A DNA stretch of 57,286 nucleotides, taken from Ectopseudomonas mendocina. Its GTDB lineage: Bacteria > Pseudomonadota > Gammaproteobacteria > Pseudomonadales > Pseudomonadaceae. The translations under genes and the position numbers were made by a program. Location of the stretch: the NCBI RefSeq assembly GCF_008041835.1, contig NZ_VRYE01000059.1, positions 1 to 57,286 of the forward strand, in the 5' to 3' direction. A model generated the notes under the pieces. The model was not told the origin of the DNA. It worked only from the letters and a program-made list of their open reading frames with translations, and did no database searches. Shown piece after piece: positions 17,775-25,997 of this stretch (positions are counted from its first letter, which is position 1; each line of letters starts with the position of its first letter).

Positions 17775-18240
17775 ATGGCTCTGGATGTTGCGCGCACGCC
17801 TTGGCTACTGGCTGGCACGGCGTCTTTTTCACTGGCCTGCGGCATTGCGTCAGCCGCGTCTGTGGCAGTGGATGCAGGGGCAGTACGGACGTATGGCCAA
17901 CCTGGGCGATGTGCCGGCGCAGAGTTTCTATGGCCATATTCTGCTGTTTCGCGGCCAGGGGCTTGGCGCGCGTGAGGAGGGGCTGAGGCTGTTGCGCCTG
18001 GCGGCCAATGGCGGCGACGGCAAGGCTGCCTATCAGTTGGGCGTGCAGGCGCTGCAGGCTGATACGCGTCAGGCGGCAGATGCCATGCAGGCCGTGCGTT
18101 GGTGGGAGATGGCGCTGGCGGCTGGCCATCCGCTGGCCGCTCGTCGCCTCAGCCAGCTATATCGTGAGGGCGCGCCCGGCCTGGAGGCTGATGCGCAGGC
18201 TGCCGAACGCTATGCCGGCATGGCTGATTCAGGCCGCTGA
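17767..18240 (+). CDS. Sel1-repeat protein
   Basis: The 157-residue protein starts at MSRWLWMLRARLG, 8 bp before the preceding stop. A basic, tryptophan-rich N-terminus of about 45 residues could associate with membrane. Sel1/TPR-like helices follow, with repeats around GLRLLRLAANGGDGKAAYQL and AVRWWEMALAAGHPLAARRL. Sel1 repeats mediate protein-protein contacts. The 3' end overlaps the convergent EAL-CBS-GGDEF gene by 12 bp. Confidence 0.82.
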   Translation: MSRWLWMLRARLGYWLARRLFHWPAALRQPRLWQWMQGQYGRMANLGDVPAQSFYGHILLFRGQGLGAREEGLRLLRLAANGGDGKAAYQLGVQALQADTRQAADAMQAVRWWEMALAAGHPLAARRLSQLYREGAPGLEADAQAAERYAGMADSGR

Positions 18241-19983
18241 GCCTGCGAGGATATGCAGGCTGTAACCGGGCACGGCTTTGGCCTGACGCTTGGCTTCGGA
18301 AGCCATTTCGGCCAGGCGTGAGGCATCGAGCTGCGCGCAATCTTCAGCGTTCACATGCACCACGCCGATCGACAGTGACAACAGCGCATATTCCTGGCGC
18401 TGGCCGTGGCGGTTGTGGGCAATGAAGCAGCCGGCTTGCAGGTGTTCATCGCGGTAGAAGCGCCGACACTGATTCTGGAAATCCTCGAACAGCCTGCCAA
18501 GCTTGTCGCGCCAGTCCTTCGAGCCCAGTACCAGCATGAAATCGTCACCGCCGATATGCCCGACGAAGTCGCGCGCCGGGTCGATCCGCTCGTTCAGGCA
18601 TTGCGCCAGGCACAGCAGCACTTCGTCGCCCTTGGCGTAGCCGTAGAGATCGTTGAAGGGCTTGAAGCTGTCGATGTCGACGTAACACACTGCCGCTTCA
18701 CGTTGCTGTTGCAGCAAGCGGCTCAGGCATTGCTGAATCGGTACGTTACCTGGCAGCAGAGTCAGTGGGTTGGCGTGGCGTGCCTGCTGCAGCTTCTGCT
18801 CGGTGATCAGCTTGAGTACGTCGATCACCCGGCCCAGGCCCAGATAGCGGCCGTGCTGGATGATGATGAAGTCTTCCTCGATACGCTGGCGGGCGCGGCT
18901 GGTGAGCAGGCGGCTGACCTTTTGCAACGATTGGGTCAGCTCCACGGCGAGAAAGTCCTGACTCATCAGTCGGCTGATGGGTTTGCGTGCGAACAGATCA
19001 GTGGCGAAGGGTTTGAGCAGCGCCTCGGACAGCGAGTGGCGATGAACGATACCGACCGGCTGGTGTTGGTTGTCCAGTACGGCCAGTGAATTGAGATTGG
19101 CCTGGGCGCGAAAGACCTCCAACACCTCGGCGATGGCAGTGTGCTGCTCGACGGCGATCTGTTCATTGAGCAGGGCGCTGAGGTCGTGACTGTCTTCGTT
19201 GAGGGGGGACTGGTTACCTGATACCCGAGGCAGCAACTGACGGGCGTCGCGCGGCGGCTTTTCCTGCGGCCGACTGAGCAGATAGCCCTGCACCAAATCG
19301 ACACCCATCTCCGCCAGCACCGCCAGCTCTTCGGGCAGCTCGATGCCTTCGGCGATTACCTGGGCGCGCGAGGCTTCGGCCATTTTCAGGATGGAGCCGA
19401 CGAACTCGCGTTTGACCGCATCCTGGTGAATGCCGTCGATGAAATGACGATCGATCTTCACGTAGTCCGGGCGCAGTTCCGACCACAGACGCAGGCTGGA
19501 GTAGCCGGCACCCAGATCATCCAGGGCGATGGAAAAGCCCATGGCACGATAGTGGTGCAGCGCGTTGTCGAGCAGGGCGAAGTCTTCGGTGGGCGATTGT
19601 TCGGTGAGCTCGATCACCACCTGGCTGGGCGGGATGCCGAAGGTTTGCAGCAGCTTCAGGGTGCGTCCGGGCTGGTGGCTGGGGTCGAGTAGCGACTCCG
19701 GCGAGACGTTGAGAAACAGCTTGCCTTCCAGGCCCAGATCACTGAAGCCTCTGCAGGCGCTCTTGCGGCAGGCCATTTCCAGCTCGCTGAGGCGACCCGC
19801 ATGGCGAGCCACGGCGAACAGCGTCAACGGCGAGTGCAGCGGGCTGTTGGACGGGCCGCGAGTCAGTGCCTCGTAGCCGAGAATGCGCTGTTCGGACAGC
19901 GAGACGATAGGCTGGAACAGGCTGCTGAGGTCGCCGTGAGCGAGGATGTTGCCCAGTGCGCTCAACTGCTCGGTGACGGTCAT
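18229..19983 (-). CDS. EAL-CBS-GGDEF cyclic-di-GMP protein
   Basis: The 584-residue cytoplasmic protein has an N-terminal EAL domain (about 15-250), a CBS pair (about 270-400) and a C-terminal GGDEF domain (about 420-570). The EAL domain keeps YEALTRG (38-40 EAL), FLNVSPESL, IELTEQ, LDDLGAGYSS, VKIDRHFI and IAEGIE, so phosphodiesterase activity is likely. The GGDEF site reads GGDDF (about 477-481), a variant that may be inactive or GTP-sensing. The prc gene lies upstream on the same strand, and the order matches P. aeruginosa PA3257/PA3258 as I remember it. Confidence 0.92.
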   Translation of the reverse strand: MTVTEQLSALGNILAHGDLSSLFQPIVSLSEQRILGYEALTRGPSNSPLHSPLTLFAVARHAGRLSELEMACRKSACRGFSDLGLEGKLFLNVSPESLLDPSHQPGRTLKLLQTFGIPPSQVVIELTEQSPTEDFALLDNALHHYRAMGFSIALDDLGAGYSSLRLWSELRPDYVKIDRHFIDGIHQDAVKREFVGSILKMAEASRAQVIAEGIELPEELAVLAEMGVDLVQGYLLSRPQEKPPRDARQLLPRVSGNQSPLNEDSHDLSALLNEQIAVEQHTAIAEVLEVFRAQANLNSLAVLDNQHQPVGIVHRHSLSEALLKPFATDLFARKPISRLMSQDFLAVELTQSLQKVSRLLTSRARQRIEEDFIIIQHGRYLGLGRVIDVLKLITEQKLQQARHANPLTLLPGNVPIQQCLSRLLQQQREAAVCYVDIDSFKPFNDLYGYAKGDEVLLCLAQCLNERIDPARDFVGHIGGDDFMLVLGSKDWRDKLGRLFEDFQNQCRRFYRDEHLQAGCFIAHNRHGQRQEYALLSLSIGVVHVNAEDCAQLDASRLAEMASEAKRQAKAVPGYSLHILAGSAA

Positions 19984-20008
19984 GGTGGTCTCGATCTGGC
20001 GGAAACGA

Positions 20009-20033
20009 AAGGGCCGGTGCTTGACCGGCCCTT
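20009..20033 (-). terminator. Terminator of prc, inside the EAL-gene leader
   Basis: AAGGGCCGGT and ACCGGCCCTT form a perfect 10-bp stem around a 5-nt loop. On the minus strand it is followed by TCGTTTC. It ends 26 bp upstream of the EAL-CBS-GGDEF start, so it either separates that gene from prc or attenuates read-through into it. Confidence 0.72.
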
Positions 20034-20082
20034 GCATTTCACGACAGTTCGATGACGTTTTGATGACGTTGGTTGAAGTGTC

Positions 20083-22164
20083 TCAATGCAGCGCCAGCGA
20101 GGGGTTCAGGCCCAGGTAGTCGAGCAGGATGCGTCCGCTCTCTGCCAGGTAGGCGTCGTCTTCCGGCGTGCTCTTGTCATCGGCAAGTGGCAGCGCGTCT
20201 TCGTCTTCCTTTTCCAGTTCCTTGAGCGGCTCTTCGCCCTTGGCCTGGCGGCGGTTGTTTTCCAGAGCCAGCTGCTTGGCCTCGACTTCGGCCTGACGTG
20301 CCCGGCGGGTCTGCTCGTTGAGGCTGACGGTGGTTTCGGCCATCAGCTTCTTGGCCAGGGTCAGGCGGTCACGGGTGAAGACGAAGTCCGGATCCTGGGC
20401 GGTACGTTGCTCATGGCGCGCCTTGAGCTCGCTCAGGAACGGCTTGATCGGGTCCAGCTCGGGTTTGATCGCCGGGGGGATGCTGTCCCAGGGCAGAGCA
20501 GCGGGCAGTGCGCTTTCGCCAATGTCCTTGGTGTCCATGACATCCGGGTAGGTGATGTCCGGGATCACGCCCTGGTGCTGAGTGCTCTGGCCGGACACGC
20601 GATAGAACTTGGCCAGGGTCAGTTTCAGCTCGCCGTGATTGAGCGGCTGGATGGTTTGCACCGTGCCCTTGCCGAAGGTCTGGCCACCGAGAATCAGTGC
20701 GCGGTGATAATCCTGCATGGCGCCGGCGAAAATTTCCGAGGCCGAGGCGGACAGGCGGTTGACCAGCACGGCCAGCGGGCCGCTGTAGTAAACGCCCTTG
20801 TTCTCGTCGGCGAGCACGTCGACACGGCCGTCGGCATTGCGTACCAGCACGGTCGGGCCCTGTTCGATGAACAGGCTGGTCAGTTCGGTGGCTTCCTGCA
20901 GCGAGCCACCACCGTTGTTGCGCAGGTCGATGACCACGCCGTCGACCTTCTCGGCCTGCAACTCGTCGAGCAGGCGTTTGACGTCACGGGTGGTGCTCTT
21001 GTAGTTCGGGTCACCCGCGCGGAAGGCCTTGAAATCAAGGTAGAAGGCCGGCAGCTCGATGACGCCGAGCTTGTAATCGCGGCCTTCGTGCTTGAGTTCC
21101 AGTACCTTCTTCTTGGCGGCTTGCTCTTCCAGTTTCACCGCTTCACGGGTGATGGTGACCACCTTGCTGGTCTGGTCGCTGGGCGGATTGCTGGCCGGAA
21201 TCACTTCCAGGCGCACGGTGGAACCTTTCGGGCCGCGAATCAGCTTGACCACTTCATCCAGGCGCCAGCCGATCACATCGACCATTTCATCATTGCCCTG
21301 GGCGACGCCGACGATCTTGTCTGCCGGAGCGATCTGCTTGCTCTTTTCGGCCGGGCCGGCAGGCACCAGGCGCACCACTTTGACGTACTCGTTGTCGCTT
21401 TGCAGGACGGCGCCGATGCCTTCGAGCGACAGGCTCATGTTGATGTCGAAGTTTTCCGCGTTGTCCGGTGACAGATAGGTGGTGTGCGGATCGTAGGTGG
21501 TAGCGAAGGCGTTGATGTAGGCCTGGAACGCATCCTCGCCACGGGTCTGCTTGAGGCGCGCCAACTGGTTCTTGTAGCGCTTGGTGAGCAGCTCCTGGAT
21601 GTCCTTGGTTTCCTTGCCGGCAATCTTCAGGCGCAGCACTTCGTCCTTGACGCGTTTGCGCCAGAGTTCATCGAGCTCGGCGCGATCCTTGGCCCATGGG
21701 GCTTTCTCGCGATCGATCTGCAACTCTTCATCGATGGTGAAATCGATCTTGTCGACGCCTTTACCCAGCTCGGCCAGGGCGAAGTTCAGGCGCTCTTCCA
21801 GGCGGGTCAGGTGACGACGATAGATGGCGAAGCCTGGCTCGAGGTCACCGCTTTTCAGCAGGTCATCGAACTTGGTGCGCCACTGGTTGAATTCGGCGAT
21901 GTCGGCCGCAGTAAAATAGCTACGGGACGGATCGAGCAACTTCAAGTAGTTGTCGTAGATCTGAATCGAACGCTCATCATTGAGCGGCGGCTTGTTGTAG
22001 TGGTGGCGGCGCAGCAGCTCCACTACGTTGAGGCTGGCAATCACCTGCTCGCGATCCGGCTGCAGATAGTCCCAGCTGGTCACTGTGGTGGTCTTGGCCG
22101 CCAGCGGCAGGGCACTGAGGCCGAGTACGAGGGCGAGGGCGGTGCTTGCTAGGGAGCGCTTCAT
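20083..22164 (-). CDS. prc: Tail-specific (carboxy-terminal processing) protease
   Basis: The 693-residue protein starts at MKRSLASTALALVLG, with a signal peptide to about residue 23. An N-terminal helical domain, a PDZ domain (about 220-320) and an S41 protease core follow. The Ser-Lys dyad is visible in RLSASASEIFAGAMQDY and GGQTFGKGTVQ. The C-terminal region is charged. In P. aeruginosa the homologue AlgO/Prc degrades mutant MucA in the periplasm and affects alginate control. Gene order (oxidoreductase divergent, c-di-GMP gene downstream) supports orthology. Confidence 0.94.
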   Translation of the reverse strand: MKRSLASTALALVLGLSALPLAAKTTTVTSWDYLQPDREQVIASLNVVELLRRHHYNKPPLNDERSIQIYDNYLKLLDPSRSYFTAADIAEFNQWRTKFDDLLKSGDLEPGFAIYRRHLTRLEERLNFALAELGKGVDKIDFTIDEELQIDREKAPWAKDRAELDELWRKRVKDEVLRLKIAGKETKDIQELLTKRYKNQLARLKQTRGEDAFQAYINAFATTYDPHTTYLSPDNAENFDINMSLSLEGIGAVLQSDNEYVKVVRLVPAGPAEKSKQIAPADKIVGVAQGNDEMVDVIGWRLDEVVKLIRGPKGSTVRLEVIPASNPPSDQTSKVVTITREAVKLEEQAAKKKVLELKHEGRDYKLGVIELPAFYLDFKAFRAGDPNYKSTTRDVKRLLDELQAEKVDGVVIDLRNNGGGSLQEATELTSLFIEQGPTVLVRNADGRVDVLADENKGVYYSGPLAVLVNRLSASASEIFAGAMQDYHRALILGGQTFGKGTVQTIQPLNHGELKLTLAKFYRVSGQSTQHQGVIPDITYPDVMDTKDIGESALPAALPWDSIPPAIKPELDPIKPFLSELKARHEQRTAQDPDFVFTRDRLTLAKKLMAETTVSLNEQTRRARQAEVEAKQLALENNRRQAKGEEPLKELEKEDEDALPLADDKSTPEDDAYLAESGRILLDYLGLNPSLALH

Positions 22165-22243
22165 GCTGATTCGACGTAGTGGCAGGTGATAACGCATATT
22201 AGGCCGTATTTGAGGGCGCCAGGTTCCGTTGGCGCTAGGCAAA

Positions 22244-22266
22244 AGCCCAGCGGTCAGCGCTGGGCT
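22244..22266 (-). other. Hairpin in the prc leader region
   Basis: AGCCCAGCG and CGCTGGGCT pair perfectly around a 5-nt loop. On the minus strand four T residues follow, so it looks like an intrinsic terminator or attenuator 80 bp upstream of the prc start. It lies between two divergent genes, where a terminator is not needed. Confidence 0.6.
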
Positions 22267-22292
22267 CGGTTCACTTGCACTATGGAGGCAGC

Positions 22293-23255
22293 ATGAAGGC
22301 ATTGCAAGGCGTCGAAGGGCGTGCAGAGTGGGTGGAGCAACCGGCGCAAACCTGTGACGCAGGGCAGATCCGCGTGAAGGTGGCGGCCGCTGGGCTTAAC
22401 CGGGCCGATCTGTTGCAGCGTGCCGGGCTCTATCCGCCGCCACCGGGTGCCAGCCAGGCGCTGGGCCTGGAGTGCTCCGGGGTGATTGTCGAAGTGGGTG
22501 CCGGCAGCGCCTGGCAGGTGGGCGATCGTGTCTGCTGCCTGCTCGCCGGTGGTGGTATGGCCGAGGAGGTGGTGCTTGATGCACGTCACGCCATGCCGGT
22601 GCCTGAGGGTTTGACCCTGCTTGAGGCTGCCGTGGTGCCGGAGGTGTACGCCACGGCCTGGCTCAATCTGTTCCAGCTCGGCGCTCTGCGCCCCGGGGAA
22701 AAAGTCCTGCTGCATGCTGGCGCCAGTGGCGTCGGTTCGGCTGCCATCCAGCTGTGCAAGGCATTCGGCAGCCCGTGCTGGGTCAGCGTCGGCTCTGCCG
22801 AGCGATTGGCCTACTGCGAAGCGCTCGGTGCCCAGGGCGGCGCCCTGCGCGGCGAAGATCTGCAGAGCCTGCGCGATTTCGGCCCTTTCGATGTGATCCT
22901 CGATCCGGTGGGCGGGCAGTACGCGGCGCTCAACCTGGAGTTGCTGGCGCGTGACGGTCGCTGGATCAACATCGGCCTGATGGGCGGGCGCGAGGCCACC
23001 CTGGACCTGGCCCAGGTGCTGGGCAAGCGCGTTCAACTGATCGGCTCGACCCTGCGCAATCGCGACGATCAGTTCAAGGCCGACCTCTTGCGTGATCTGC
23101 AGCAACAGGTCTGGCCGTTGTTCGCCGAAGGGCGTCTGAAGCCGCAACTTGAGCGCAGTTTTGCGATCGAAGACAGTGCGGCGGCGTTCGAGACACTCGC
23201 AGGTAACCAAGTCGCGGGTAAACTTGCGCTGCTGATTGACCCCAGCCTGGCCTGA
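22293..23255 (+). CDS. Zinc-type NAD(P)H-quinone oxidoreductase
   Basis: The 320-residue protein starts at MKALQGVEGR with GGAGG 8 bp upstream. It is a medium-chain dehydrogenase/reductase: a GroES-like N-terminus (AAAGLNRADLLQRAGLYPPP), a Rossmann domain with LLHAGASGVGSAAIQL (about 142-157), and a C-terminal AGKLALLIDP. The sequence resembles the PIG3 quinone oxidoreductase subgroup, which lacks catalytic zinc ligands despite the family name. It is divergent from prc. Confidence 0.9.
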   Translation: MKALQGVEGRAEWVEQPAQTCDAGQIRVKVAAAGLNRADLLQRAGLYPPPPGASQALGLECSGVIVEVGAGSAWQVGDRVCCLLAGGGMAEEVVLDARHAMPVPEGLTLLEAAVVPEVYATAWLNLFQLGALRPGEKVLLHAGASGVGSAAIQLCKAFGSPCWVSVGSAERLAYCEALGAQGGALRGEDLQSLRDFGPFDVILDPVGGQYAALNLELLARDGRWINIGLMGGREATLDLAQVLGKRVQLIGSTLRNRDDQFKADLLRDLQQQVWPLFAEGRLKPQLERSFAIEDSAAAFETLAGNQVAGKLALLIDPSLA

Positions 23256-23292
23256 GCCAGTGCTGCAGCCCGCGCCTGGCGTGGGCTGTGCT

Positions 23293-23315
23293 ATCGATTG
23301 GTGCATTCAATCGAT
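23293..23315. promoter_or_regulatory. Palindrome upstream of ahpC (candidate OxyR region)
   Basis: ATCGATTG and CAATCGAT form a perfect 8-bp inverted repeat with a 7-bp spacer. Related half-sites continue at ATATCATGC and GTAATCAAT over the next 30 bp, about ten bases apart. ahpC is a classical OxyR target, and tandem half-sites at ~10-bp spacing fit OxyR binding. The specific assignment is inference. Confidence 0.55.
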
Positions 23316-23409
23316 ATCATGCTCGTAATCAATAAGCTTTTTTCCGTTAGGTAGCTAATATAGCGACAGTAGATTTCAACCCTCACACAAACCTCAGAAG
23401 GAGTCAGAG

Positions 23410-23973
23410 ATGTCCCTCATCAATACTCAAGTACAGCCGTTCAAGGTCAACGCTTTCCACGCTGGCGAGTTCATCGAAGTCACCGAGCAGTCCCTGAAGG
23501 GCAAGTGGTCCGTGCTGATCTTCATGCCGGCTGCCTTCACCTTCAACTGCCCGACCGAAATCGAAGACGCTGCCAACAACTACGCCGAGTTCCAGAAAGC
23601 CGGTGCCGAGGTCTACATCGTGACCACCGACACCCACTTCTCGCACAAGGTATGGCACGAAACTTCGCCGGCCGTTGGCAAGGCTCAGTTCCCGCTGATC
23701 GGCGATCCGACCCATCAGCTGACCCGTGCCTTCGACGTCCACATCGACGAAGAAGGTCTGGCCCTGCGCGGCACCTTCGTGATCAACCCGGAAGGCGTGA
23801 TCAAGACCGTGGAAATTCACTCCAACGAGATCGCCCGCGACGTCGGCGAGACCCTGCGCAAGTTGAAGGCCGCCCAGTACACCGCCGCTCACCCGGGTGA
23901 AGTCTGCCCGGCCAAGTGGAAGGAAGGCGAGAAGACCCTGGCTCCTTCGCTGGATCTGGTTGGCAAGATCTAA
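23410..23973 (+). CDS. ahpC: Alkyl hydroperoxide reductase subunit C (peroxiredoxin)
   Basis: The 187-residue 2-Cys peroxiredoxin has the peroxidatic cysteine in FTFNCPTE (Cys47) and the resolving cysteine in GEVCPAKW (Cys166). It reduces hydrogen peroxide and organic hydroperoxides and is recycled by AhpF, encoded 151 bp downstream. A strong AAGGAG site precedes the ATG. The palindrome at 23293-23315 is a candidate peroxide-responsive operator. Confidence 0.97.
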   Translation: MSLINTQVQPFKVNAFHAGEFIEVTEQSLKGKWSVLIFMPAAFTFNCPTEIEDAANNYAEFQKAGAEVYIVTTDTHFSHKVWHETSPAVGKAQFPLIGDPTHQLTRAFDVHIDEEGLALRGTFVINPEGVIKTVEIHSNEIARDVGETLRKLKAAQYTAAHPGEVCPAKWKEGEKTLAPSLDLVGKI

Positions 23974-24060
23974 ATTTGCCGACTTCCTTTCCCCTGTCTC
24001 AGGTCGGAAAGGATCAACTCTGCGCTGTTTGGGCCAGTAACCGGCCCTTGTGGTGCCCGA

Positions 24061-24091
24061 TGCCCGGGCGCGATCCGTCCGGGCATTTTAT
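24061..24091 (+). terminator. Partial terminator between ahpC and ahpF
   Basis: TGCCCGG and CCGGGCA pair around an 11-nt loop and are followed by TTTTATT. Placed 34 bp before the ahpF start, it probably lets ahpC be made in excess over ahpF, a ratio that fits the enzyme pair. Confidence 0.7.
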
Positions 24092-24124
24092 TGCCCGAAT
24101 TTTCGTATTTGAGGAATTTACGCC

Positions 24125-25681
24125 ATGTTGGACGCCAATCTTAAAGCCCAGTTGAAGGCCTACCTGGAAAAGGTCACCCAGCCGTTCGAGATCGTCGCGT
24201 CCCTCGATGACGGCGAAAAATCCCAGGAACTGCTCGGGCTGCTGCAAGACATCGTCGGCCTGACCGACAAGATCACTCTCAAGACCGACGGCAACGATAC
24301 CCGCCGTCCGTCCTTCGCCCTGAATCGTCCGGGCGAAGACACCGGCGTTGCCTTCGCCGGTATCCCCATGGGCCACGAATTCACCTCGCTGGTGCTGGCA
24401 CTGCTGCAGGTGGGCGGTCACCCGTCCAAGCTCGACGCCGAGACTATCGAGCAGATCAAGAGCATCGAAGGCAAGTTCGAGTTCGAGACCTACTTCTCGC
24501 TGTCCTGCCAGAACTGCCCGGACGTGGTCCAGGCGCTGAATCTGATGGCCGTGCTCAACCCCAATATCCGCAACGTCTCCATCGACGGTGCGCTGTTCCA
24601 GGAAGAGGTCGAGCGCCGCCAGATCATGGCCGTGCCGAGCATCTACCTCAACGGTGAGGTCTTCGCCTCCGGCCGCATGGACGTGAAGCAGATCCTCGCC
24701 AAGATCGATACCGGCGCCGCCAATCGCGATGCCGAGAAAATGAGTGCGAAGGAAGCTTTCGACGTGCTGGTGGTCGGCGGTGGCCCGGCCGGCGCTGCGG
24801 CGGCCATCTACGCCGCACGCAAGGGCATTCGTACCGGTCTTGCCGCCGAGCGCTTCGGGGGTCAGGTGCTGGACACCATGGCCATTGAGAACTTCATCTC
24901 GGTGAAGGAAACCGAAGGCCCGAAACTGGTGCGCGCCCTGGAAGAGCACGTCAAGGAATACGAAGTCGACGTGATGAACCTGCAGCGTGCCTCGGCTCTG
25001 GTGCCGGCCAGCAGCGAAGGTGGGCTGCATGAGGTGAAGTTCGACAACGGTGCGTCGCTCAAGGCCAAGACCGTGATCCTCTCCACCGGCGCGCGCTGGC
25101 GCGAGATGGGTGTACCTGGCGAGCAGGAATACAAAGCCAAGGGTGTGTGCTTCTGCCCGCACTGCGACGGCCCGCTGTTTAAGGGCAAGCGTGTGGCGGT
25201 GATCGGCGGTGGTAACTCCGGCGTTGAAGCCGCGATTGACCTGGCCGGTATCGTCAGCCATGTGACCCTGCTGGAGTTCGCCGACACCCTGCGTGCCGAC
25301 GCCGTGCTGCAGAAGAAGCTGGCCAGCCTGGCCAACGTCACCGTGATCAAGAGCGCGCAGACCACTGAGGTCAAGGGCGACGGTCAGAAGGTCACCGGTC
25401 TGGTGTACAAGGATCGCACCACCGAAGAACTGCACACCGTCGAGCTGGAAGGCATCTTCGTACAGATCGGCCTGCTGCCCAACAGCGACTGGCTCAAGGG
25501 TACGCTCGAACTCAACCGCTTCGGCGAGATCATCGTCGACAGCAAGGGCGCAACCAACATTCCTGGCGTCTTTGCAGCGGGCGACGTGACCACTGTGCCG
25601 TACAAGCAGATCGTCATCGCCATTGGCGAAGGCTCGAAGGCTTCGCTGAGTGCTTTCGATCACCTGATCCGTCATAGCTGA
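24125..25681 (+). CDS. ahpF: Alkyl hydroperoxide reductase subunit F
   Basis: The 518-residue flavoprotein passes electrons from NADH to AhpC. The N-terminal tandem thioredoxin-like domain carries the CxxC in SLSCQNCPD (Cys128/131). The thioredoxin-reductase-like part has the FAD motif [19 protein letters not shown] (about 217-235), CFCPHCDG and the NAD motif [12 protein letters not shown]. Length matches E. coli AhpF. Its terminator has been split by a MITE-like insertion (25709-25874). Confidence 0.97.
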   Translation: MLDANLKAQLKAYLEKVTQPFEIVASLDDGEKSQELLGLLQDIVGLTDKITLKTDGNDTRRPSFALNRPGEDTGVAFAGIPMGHEFTSLVLALLQVGGHPSKLDAETIEQIKSIEGKFEFETYFSLSCQNCPDVVQALNLMAVLNPNIRNVSIDGALFQEEVERRQIMAVPSIYLNGEVFASGRMDVKQILAKIDTGAANRDAEKMSAKEAFDVLVVGGGPAGAAAAIYAARKGIRTGLAAERFGGQVLDTMAIENFISVKETEGPKLVRALEEHVKEYEVDVMNLQRASALVPASSEGGLHEVKFDNGASLKAKTVILSTGARWREMGVPGEQEYKAKGVCFCPHCDGPLFKGKRVAVIGGGNSGVEAAIDLAGIVSHVTLLEFADTLRADAVLQKKLASLANVTVIKSAQTTEVKGDGQKVTGLVYKDRTTEELHTVELEGIFVQIGLLPNSDWLKGTLELNRFGEIIVDSKGATNIPGVFAAGDVTTVPYKQIVIAIGEGSKASLSAFDHLIRHS

Positions 25682-25718
25682 TCGGCTGCGGTAGAAATGA
25701 AAAGGCCACCCCTCGGGG

Positions 25719-25864
25719 CAATGCCGATCAGATAAGCTTGCCAAAGCGGTCTTTCGTAGGAGCCCCGCCCCGGGGCGAAGCTTTTCAATCGCGTATCGCC
25801 CTGGTTCGCGGCGGGGCGCCGCTCCTACCCATTGGCAGCGTCGACGCTTAACTGACTGGCATTA
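25719..25864. mobile_element. MITE-like element E2 with IS4-type ends and a REP core
   Basis: The left end is CAATGCCGATCAGATAAGC (25719-25737); the right end read inward is TAATGCCAGTCAGTTAAGC (25864-25846). These are imperfect 19-bp terminal inverted repeats with four mismatches. A perfect 10-bp direct repeat CCCCTCGGGG flanks the 146-bp element (25709-25718 and 25865-25874), marking a target-site duplication. The core is a type B REP (25756-25828). There is no open reading frame of note, so any movement must depend on a transposase elsewhere. Confidence 0.9.
25756..25828. repeat. REP palindrome (type B) inside E2
   Basis: GTAGGAGCCCCGCCCCGGGG is mirrored by GGCGGGGCGCCGCTCCTAC. It is almost the same as the free-standing REP at 13755-13828. 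Confidence 0.82.
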
Positions 25865-25922
25865 CCCCTCGGGGTGGCCTTTTTTGTGGCCGCTGCTCAT
25901 CCATCTACGGTGAGCGGCTTGC

Positions 25923-25986
25923 GTAGGGGGCGCCGCGCGCACCAATACTTAGATGCCGCGGCATAGGTGCGCACGGCGCACCCTAC
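25923..25986. repeat. Inverted repeat GTAGGG-GCGCC-GCGCACC
   Basis: GTAGGGGGCGCCGCGCGCACC and, in reverse, GTAGGGTGCGCCGTGCGCACC match at 19 of 21 positions. It lies just downstream of the ureidoglycine aminohydrolase stop. A short related hairpin sits between glyA and gcvT (38975-38991). Confidence 0.7.
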
Positions 25987-25997
25987 AGGAGGGCCCC

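Larger units (their letters stand above)
25700..25887 (+). terminator. ahpF terminator, interrupted by element E2
   Basis: The left arm AAAAGGCCACCCC (25700-25712) and the right arm GGGGTGGCC plus TTTTTT (25871-25885) would pair as a ~13-bp stem with loop TC, but 156 bp (element plus one repeat copy) now separate them. The loop sequence CCCCTCGGGG is present on both sides of the insert. Confidence 0.8.

Noticed and set aside
24014..25744. A 576-codon open frame on the minus strand opposite ahpF
   Set aside because: It is antisense to a certain gene and reads as the complement of its codons.
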